Below, piece after piece: positions 58,391 to 64,000 of a stretch of DNA of 64,000 bases. The translations under genes and the position numbers were made by a program. Source of the stretch: Lolium rigidum (Eukaryota > Streptophyta > Magnoliopsida > Poales > Poaceae). The notes under the pieces were generated by a model. The model did not search any database. It had not been told where the DNA came from and saw only the letters and a list, made by a program, of their open reading frames with translations. Position 1 is the stretch's first letter. Each line of letters starts with the position of its first letter. The stretch is taken from NCBI RefSeq assembly GCF_022539505.1, contig NC_061512.1, forward strand, positions 246,714,510-246,778,509, written 5' to 3'.

Positions 58391-58810
58391 TCACAGAGAA
58401 ATAAACAGAGGAACGGACTCCCAAACCAAAAATTGAAGCCGACCAGCCCGTCTGGGACGAACTAGAACCACCGCGAAGGAGAATCAGAGTAGCGCCGGAG
58501 TTCCAACCGCCGGCCGAACGGGGAAATATCGCCGGCAAACACCGAAGACGGCGAGGAAGAGCAAACTGCAGCGAACCTAGGGTTTAGACCAAAGGGGAAA
58601 TGGTGGATTTCGAGTAGAACGAAGGAATATCAACAGGGGACGGGGGATAGCAAACGAATCGGGAGCAGCAGTTACCTAGAGCGCCGCCGCCATTGCAGAG
58701 AGGATGTAGCAGTTTCGGGATGTCCGCCTGCGAGTGGGGGAAGTGGGGAGTGCGAAGGAGAAGGCGCAGACAAGAGGAGTAAAAAGAGGAGTTGAGAAAT
58801 AACTGCACCA
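58391..58810 (-). promoter_or_regulatory. Leader and probable promoter of the Ulp1-type gene
   Basis: GC-rich, with a candidate 5' untranslated exon ending CGCTCTAG|GTAACTG (donor at about 58,678) and CT-rich sequence upstream. No clear TATA box. The exact transcription start cannot be seen. Confidence 0.4.
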
Positions 58811-60110
58811 GATTTATATTAAAAAAAAAAAGGAGGCAACAATAAAAAAAAACAATGAAACGTTACCTTTGGCAGTAAGATATAAACAAACAGGAAGTTC
58901 ACATTTAACTGCGACTGCGATTCACTTTGTCTAAAAAAAAAAAAGAAAAAATATAGGATGGGAGGGTCACACCCGCACTGTCCCCACAACCATTACGAAG
59001 TTCACTTGATAAAAACGTCAGGGGTTCACTCATCTTGAAAAAGGGTATTTGGGTATATTTTAAAAACATTAATTGATTCCCTAATATAGCGGGTAGGAGT
59101 TCCCCACCACAATTACGGAGTGCACTTCTGTAAACGCAAGGAGTTCACCAATCTTAAAAAAATGTATTACACTATATTTTAAACATTTATTAAAAAACCT
59201 TTTATTCATTTCCTAGTATGGGGGGGGGGGGTCCCCCCCCCCTTTAATGGTACAAGAACAAAATAAATTAACACTGGTTAATTTATACATGGAGTTAAAG
59301 AAAAAGAATACCAAAAGTAAACTGACAGCAGTTCACGTAATAAAGTAACAGCAGTTCATTTTCAGATTTCAGATAAAAAAAGATAAAAACATGCGTATGA
59401 ATGGAAAAACAATAATAGAAAAAATTGGATACTACATTAAAGGGAAGTTCACAACTTACAAACAGATATATACATACATGCTCGATGTGGATTTACATGT
59501 GAAATGGAGGCCACAACTTATCTGAAAGATGAAAATCAAACATGCAATTGACAAAGTTCATGCATTCCGGTAGTTCACATCATAAAATTAAAGAAGTTCA
59601 TTTGTTATAATACCAACAAACATGCACTGCTGGTAATGAAAAACAGAGCAGAGACTTGTAAGCTACGAAAAAACCCACAGATAACAAGCATTATCTGGAT
59701 TCTGTTACTACATCAAAGTGTAAAGCATGAACACCACCGCGTCATCACTGCATCATCTGAGGAAAAACATAACTACACAAGCATAGGCAAAAATACCGAA
59801 CTAAGCAAAAGAACATAGATCTGTGAAAACAAAATTCGTGGATAAGGATCAAAGCAAAACCTATCAAAACAAAGCGCGAGAATATAACGGCGGAGCCATC
59901 AACCTCGAGGATTTCTGAAGCTGTGCGACGGCCATCTGAAAAAACAAATCTGCAGATCAAAGATAAAAAAGATAAGAGCAATGTCCGGATAGCATAGAAG
60001 AAACTGTGCCGCAGACATCAACGATCTGCGATGCACCAGTGGAGAACAAATTCGTCGATGGAGCGTCGGGCACGAGCACGGAGATGAGCCGCCACCGTCG
60101 CCGAAGTTCT
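58811..60110. other. Right subterminal non-coding region of the element
   Basis: AT-rich with many motif copies. It includes a degenerate duplication (about 58,960-59,060 versus 59,085-59,190) with ACCATTACGAAGTTCACTTG / ACAATTACGGAGTGCACTTC counterparts, and a G12-T-C10 palindrome at 59,220-59,242. From 59,880 it becomes GC-richer. A minus-strand frame opening MAVAQLQKSSRLM (about 59,936) is short and unsupported. Confidence 0.5.
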
Positions 60111-60416
60111 AAGAAACGCATCGAGTAAAAGGGAGGAGCTCGGGAGCGAGCAAGGGAGGAAATCGCCAGGGAGGAGCTCGGGAGCGAGCAGGGAGGAAAA
60201 CGCCAGGGAAGACCTCGGGAGCGAGCAGGGAGGAAATCGCCATGGAAGAGCTCGGGAGCGAGCAGGGAGGGGTGGGGAGCGAGCACGGAGGAGGTGGGTA
60301 GCGAGCGGGAGGTGGGACACGTAACGGTTCGCTGTCTCGTAGGAAGTTCACACGCGCGCGGGAGCGGGACGCGAGCGGGACGTGGGACGAGAAAATATGA
60401 AGACTCACGGGAAGTT
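60111..60416 (-). repeat. Right terminal region of the large element, inverted match to the small element
   Basis: Inverted match to 37,971-38,277 over 306 bp with about three differences. Contains five GAGCTCGGGAGCGAGCA-type units. The outermost part, expected to be about 75 bp by comparison with the small element, lies in the gap. Confidence 0.88.
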
Positions 60417-60516
60417 NNNNNNNNNNNNNNNNNNNNNNNNNNNNNNNNNNNNNNNNNNNNNNNNNNNNNNNNNNNNNNNNNNNNNNNNNNNNNNNNNNNN
60501 NNNNNNNNNNNNNNNN
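60417..60516. other. Assembly gap (100 N)
   Basis: Hides the right terminus of the large transposon, any target-site duplication and the junction with the next retrotransposon. Confidence 0.95.
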
Positions 60517-61598
60517 CAAGAAATAGTATTCGAAGCAAAAAGAGAGCATCAAGAGGCAAATCCAAAACACTTTTAAGTCTAACATGCTTCCTATGCAAAG
60601 GAATCTTGTACACAAATAAATTCATGAAGAACAAAGTGACAAGCATAAGAAGATAAAACAAGAATAACTTCAAAATTTCAGCATATAGAGAGGTGTATTA
60701 GTACCCATGAAAATTTCTACAACCATATTTTCCTCTCTCATAATAATTTTCAGTAGCTTCATGAACAAACTCAACAATATAGCTATCACATGCAGCATAC
60801 TTTTCATGATTTCCAAACACATAATTTTTATCAAGTTCAAGAATAGTGGAATTAAAACTTTCAAACTTACTTTTATTAATAATATAACAAGGTAGTTGAT
60901 CAATATCAATAGATATGGGACTCATAGAATAAGTCAAGAACTCTCCAATCCCATTTTCATTAGTAGTACAATTAATATTATCAAGTAACATAGGACCATC
61001 ATCTAGAGCTTTATCATAGACATTTGCCAAACAAAATTCTTTAGTACCATGCATTTCGACATCGTGCACAAACAAAGCATTATCATAAGATTTATCAAAG
61101 TAGCATGGATTATCATAAATAATGAGGTAGCATAATCATTCTCACAAGTATTTACTCATAGGTACTATTTCAAGAGAATCCACAGAACATAACATTCAAC
61201 CTCTTCCGGTAAGCATGGAGGACAATCAAATAGTGTAAGAGATAAAGAGTTACTCTCATTAGAAGGTTGACATGGGTAGCTAATCCATTCTTCCTCCTTT
61301 GTTCATCACTCTCCTCTTCTTTTTCATCCAATGAGCATTCAGGTTCATCAATTTCCTCCTCTTTTTCATCCAATGAGCTTTCGGTTCATCAATTCCTTCT
61401 TCCACAGTGTTCTCGCAAATTGTGAGTGCATTCTTGTGCATTAATGTGCCTCTCTTTATAATCAAGGATATAAGGATTCCACTCGTAGCATTCTATGCAA
61501 GAATTAAGGATAGTAGAGACATAATCTTTAAGGCCCTTACAAACAACACAAGTTTCATAATTCTCAACCATGAAGGATTCTATCTCTGAGGCTCCCAT
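60517..61598 (-). pseudogene. ORF remnants of a non-autonomous retrotransposon
   Basis: Minus-strand frames in order: MGASEIESFMVENYETCVVC with a further Cys-containing stretch (61,389-61,598), a repeated acidic phrase (DEKEEEIDEPECSLDEKEEE, about 61,300), then GIGEFLTYSMSPISIDIDQL and AACDSYIVEFVHEATENYYE with CRNFHG (60,698-61,075). The last phrases and the hydrophobic tail that follows match the 212-residue ORF at 22,815-23,453, so this is a longer, diverged version of the same unknown protein. Frame breaks near 61,080-61,170, 61,390 and 60,690 show it is not intact. Confidence 0.65.
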
Positions 61599-62116
61599 AA
61601 ATAAGACAAATTGTTCTACCTCTTCGAACCCATAATGAATATAGCAATTCCGATTATAGTTCTTAATTAAAAATTCCTCACTAAAGCCACATTGAAATTT
61701 AAGATGTTTAGTATCCTCGTTGAGAGCAACAGTTTATATCATGGCATTCAAGCAAGATTTTAGCAATTGTATTCAATTTTTTCTATCATAGCACTCATTA
61801 TTTTACCAGCTTCTTGATTCTCTATAATTATTATAGCATTCTATAAGCTCCAAGTAGGTTGTTGGTTCTCCCATAATGAACAGCTTTTAATTTTTCGATT
61901 TTTCAAATTTTTATGGATTTTTGGGTATATGAGGAAAGTAAAACAAAACTAAAATAAACTAGACAAAAGTAAACTAAGCAAACTAATACTAGACAGAAAT
62001 AAACTAAGCAACAAATAAACTAGACAAAAAGTAAACTAGCAAAACAAAATAAAATAAAAGTAGAGAGAGAGGTAGAGTGTACTCCCTAGTGTGAACTTAT
62101 GAGTAGAGCTATGCCT

Positions 62117-62133
62117 CCCCGCAACAGCGGCCT
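62117..62133 (-). other. Degenerate primer-binding site, tRNA-Asp type
   Basis: On the minus strand AGGCCGCTGTTGCGGGGA aligns with the tRNA-Asp site of the nested element (TGGCGCCGTTGCCGGGGA) with a few mismatches. It lies about a dozen bases after the LTR end. Confidence 0.6.
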
Positions 62134-62145
62134 GTAAAATAGTCT

Positions 62146-63155
62146 TGATGACCCACAAGTATAGGGGATCGCAACAGTCTTCGAGGGAAGTAAAACCCAA
62201 ATTTATTGATTCGACACAAGGGGAGGTAAAGAATACTTATAAGCCTTAACAACTCGAGTTGTCAATTCAGCTGCACTTGGAAAAGCACTAGTAACAGGGG
62301 TGATGTGAAAGTAGCGGTAGATATGAGAGCAATAGTAACAAGAACACAATCAGCAGAGTAATAGTAATATGAGAGCAATGGCACCAGTAAAACTAGTCAT
62401 TGACATGTAGAACAAGTATATGATGATGAAAGATGGACCGGGGTTCCCAGCTATCTACACTAGTGGTAACTCTCCAATAACAAGTGTTGGGTGAACAAAT
62501 TACAGTGGGCAATTGATAGGATTGAAATAGCATTAAGACAAGTAATATCAAGATCATTAATCATGTAGGCATGTTTTCCAATAATAGTCGTACGTGCTCG
62601 CAATGAGAAACTTGCACAACATCTTTTGTCCTACCAACTGTATGGCAGCATGGCCTCAAGGGAAACTCATCGGATATTAAGGTACTCCTTTTAATAGAGT
62701 ACCGGAGCAAAGCATTAACACTCCGTGAAAACATGTGTCCCTCACATCACCGCCATCCCCTCCGTTGTCCCGATTTCGTCACTTCGTGGCCTTTGGTTCC
62801 GGACGGATGACATGTGCATACAACTTGTAGATACAATCTAAGCAATAAGTATAGAGCTCAAATCTAAGATCATGCCACTCGGGCCCTAGTGACAAGCATT
62901 AAGCATAACAAGATTGCAAGCAACAATAACTTCATAAACTTTGTAGATAGACAATCATAACGTAACAATCCATCGGATCCCGACAAACACAACACCGATT
63001 ACATCAGATGAATCTCAATCATGTAAGGCAGCTCATGAGATCATTGTATTGAAGTACATGGGGAGAGAATACCAACTAGCTACACCTAGAACCCGTAGTC
63101 CATGGGGGAACTACTCACGGAGCATGATGGAGGCGATGGCGTTGATGGAGATGGC
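62146..63155 (-). mobile_element. 5' LTR of the inverted retrotransposon, interrupted
   Basis: Begins TGATGACCCACAAGTATAG and matches, inverted, the second half of the forward LTR at 8,707-10,078. It stops at GGAGATGGC (63,155), where a forward LTR of the same family starts, so the LTR was hit by a related element. Confidence 0.82.
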
Positions 63156-64000
63156 CGATACGCCTCCGACGTATCGATAATTTCTTATGTTCCATGCCAC
63201 ATTATTGATGATATCTACATGTTTTATGCACACTTTATGTCATATTCGTGCATTTTCTCGGAACTAACCTATTAACAAGATGCCGAAGTGCCGGTTCTGT
63301 TTTCTGCTGTTTTTGGTTTCAGTAAATCCTAGTAACGAAATATTCTCGGAATTGGACGAAATCAACGCCCGTGGGCCTATTTCGTCGACGAAGCTTCCGA
63401 AGTCCGAAGAGCGAGACGAAGAGGGGCCACGAGGTGGCCAAACCACTAGGGCGGCGCGGCCCAGCGCGCGGCCGCGCCGCCCTATGGTGTGGGCCCCTCG
63501 TTAGCCGCCTCTCGACTCTGCCCTTCCGCCTACTTAAAGCCTCCGTGCACGAAACCCCCGAAGCGAAGAGCCACGATACGGAAAACCTTCCGCAGACGCC
63601 GCCGCCGCCGATCCCATCTCGGGGGATCCGGAGATCGCCTCCCGCACCCCTGCCGGAGGGGGGATTCATCTCCCGGAGGACTCTACACCACCATGGTCGC
63701 CTCCGGAGTGATGAGTGAGTAGTTCTACCCTCGGACTATGGGTTCATAGCAGTAGCTAGATGGTTGTCTTCTCCCCATTGTGCTATCATTGTTGGATCTT
63801 GTGAGCTGCCTAACATGATCAAGATCATCTATCCGTAATTCTATATGTTGCGTTTGTTGGGATCCGATGGATAGAGAATACTATGTTATGTTGATTATCA
63901 AGTTATTATCTATGTGTTGTTTATGATCTTGCATGCTCTCCGTTATTAGTAGAGGCTCCGGCCAAGTAGATGCTCTGTAACTCCAAGAGGGAGTACTTAT
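63156..64000 (+). mobile_element. Forward gypsy LTR, cut by the window end
   Basis: Starts CGATACGCCTCCGACGTATC (first base C where T is usual) and matches the forward LTR at 8,707 for its full visible length, including CTCCAAGAGGGAGT near the end. The element continues beyond the window. Confidence 0.85.

Larger units (their letters stand above)
39009..59602 (+). repeat. Dispersed GAAGTTCAC(A/T) motif through the element's non-coding DNA
   Basis: More than fifty near-exact copies of AAGTTCA, most as GGAAGTTCACAT or AGAAGTTCAC, are scattered in introns and spacers, for example 39,113, 40,252, 40,346, 41,652, 42,443, 44,465, 49,043, 49,969, 51,106, 53,287, 54,720, 55,556, 56,653 and 59,449. 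They are on the plus strand beside both plus and minus genes and are rare in exons. In the left 450 bp (37,946-38,490) the motif is inverted (GAACTTCC). Outside the element I see only stray matches. Confidence 0.85.
38325..60416 (+). mobile_element. Large Mutator-like element (at least 22 kb) with FAR1 transposase, exonucleases, B3 and Ulp1-like cargo
   Basis: Left end GAGCTGAACTATTCTCGAAC follows a TA repeat; the right end (60,111-60,416) runs into the gap at 60,417. Inside, plus-strand genes are a FAR1/MULE transposase (38,908-44,209) and a B3-like gene (48,116-48,907). Minus-strand genes are two exonucleases (44,884-45,560; 46,271-46,945) and a long gene with two C48-like modules (49,424-58,390). 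The non-coding DNA throughout carries the motif GAAGTTCAC. Plant MULEs carrying Ulp1-like genes (Kaonashi-type) are known; exonuclease and B3 passengers in the same element are not something I recall. The right terminal bases and any target duplication are hidden by the gap. Confidence 0.78.

Overview
The window is repeat-dense plant nuclear DNA, most likely from a pooid grass (Triticeae or a close relative). The grounds are long TGATACG-type LTRs, an Athila-lineage Ty3/gypsy polyprotein, Stowaway MITEs flanked by TA, a CACTA terminus, a Ty1/copia gag and a FAR1/Mutator-type transposon. There is no ordinary single-copy gene that I can recognise as intact. Two 100-N gaps (10,079-10,178 and 60,417-60,516) make the junctions there unreliable.

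Layout. 1-1,051: no recognisable gene. 1,057-6,059: a solo LTR of about 5 kb with a perfect GAAAC target duplication, holding a Stowaway MITE. 7.3-8.16 kb: a copia LTR end, primer site and broken gag, cut by an inverted gypsy LTR fragment (8,165-8,706), which is itself cut by a forward LTR (8,707 to the gap). 10.2-25.9 kb: one Athila-lineage element with broken gag-pol (10,183-14,418), an intact extra ORF (14,754-15,299), a hAT element carrying a BAHD acyltransferase fragment (15,405-16,279), and a 3' LTR (17,975-18,751 plus 25,170-25,909). That LTR is split by a complete non-autonomous LTR retrotransposon in the opposite direction (18,752-25,169, target duplication ATGTC). 25.9-29.2 kb: LTR fragments, a truncated 3'-5' exonuclease gene and a CACTA end. 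29.4-37.3 kb: a tandem duplication of about 4 kb whose units each carry a copy of a small membrane-protein gene, a Stowaway MITE and AT-rich arrays.

38.3-60.4 kb is the most interesting part. It is a Mutator-like element of at least 22 kb inserted at a TA microsatellite. On the plus strand it encodes a FAR1-type DNA-binding/MULE transposase with SWIM and zinc-knuckle regions and a small B3-like protein. On the minus strand it encodes two tandem DEDDy 3'-5' exonucleases (one intact, one frameshifted) and a long multi-exon gene with two Ulp1/C48-like protease modules. A short motif, GAAGTTCAC(A/T), recurs more than fifty times in its non-coding DNA, nearly always on the plus strand whichever way the nearby gene runs. 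A 399-bp deletion derivative of the element lies beside it, sharing its right end almost base for base. Dispersed motif, Ulp1-type protein and MULE transposase together recall the VANDAL/VANC anti-silencing arrangement of Arabidopsis. That parallel is inference.

60.5-64 kb: an inverted non-autonomous retrotransposon (ORF remnants, primer site, LTR) interrupted by a forward LTR that runs off the window. Many coding regions are broken by one-base indels, some in homopolymers; decay and assembly error cannot be separated here.
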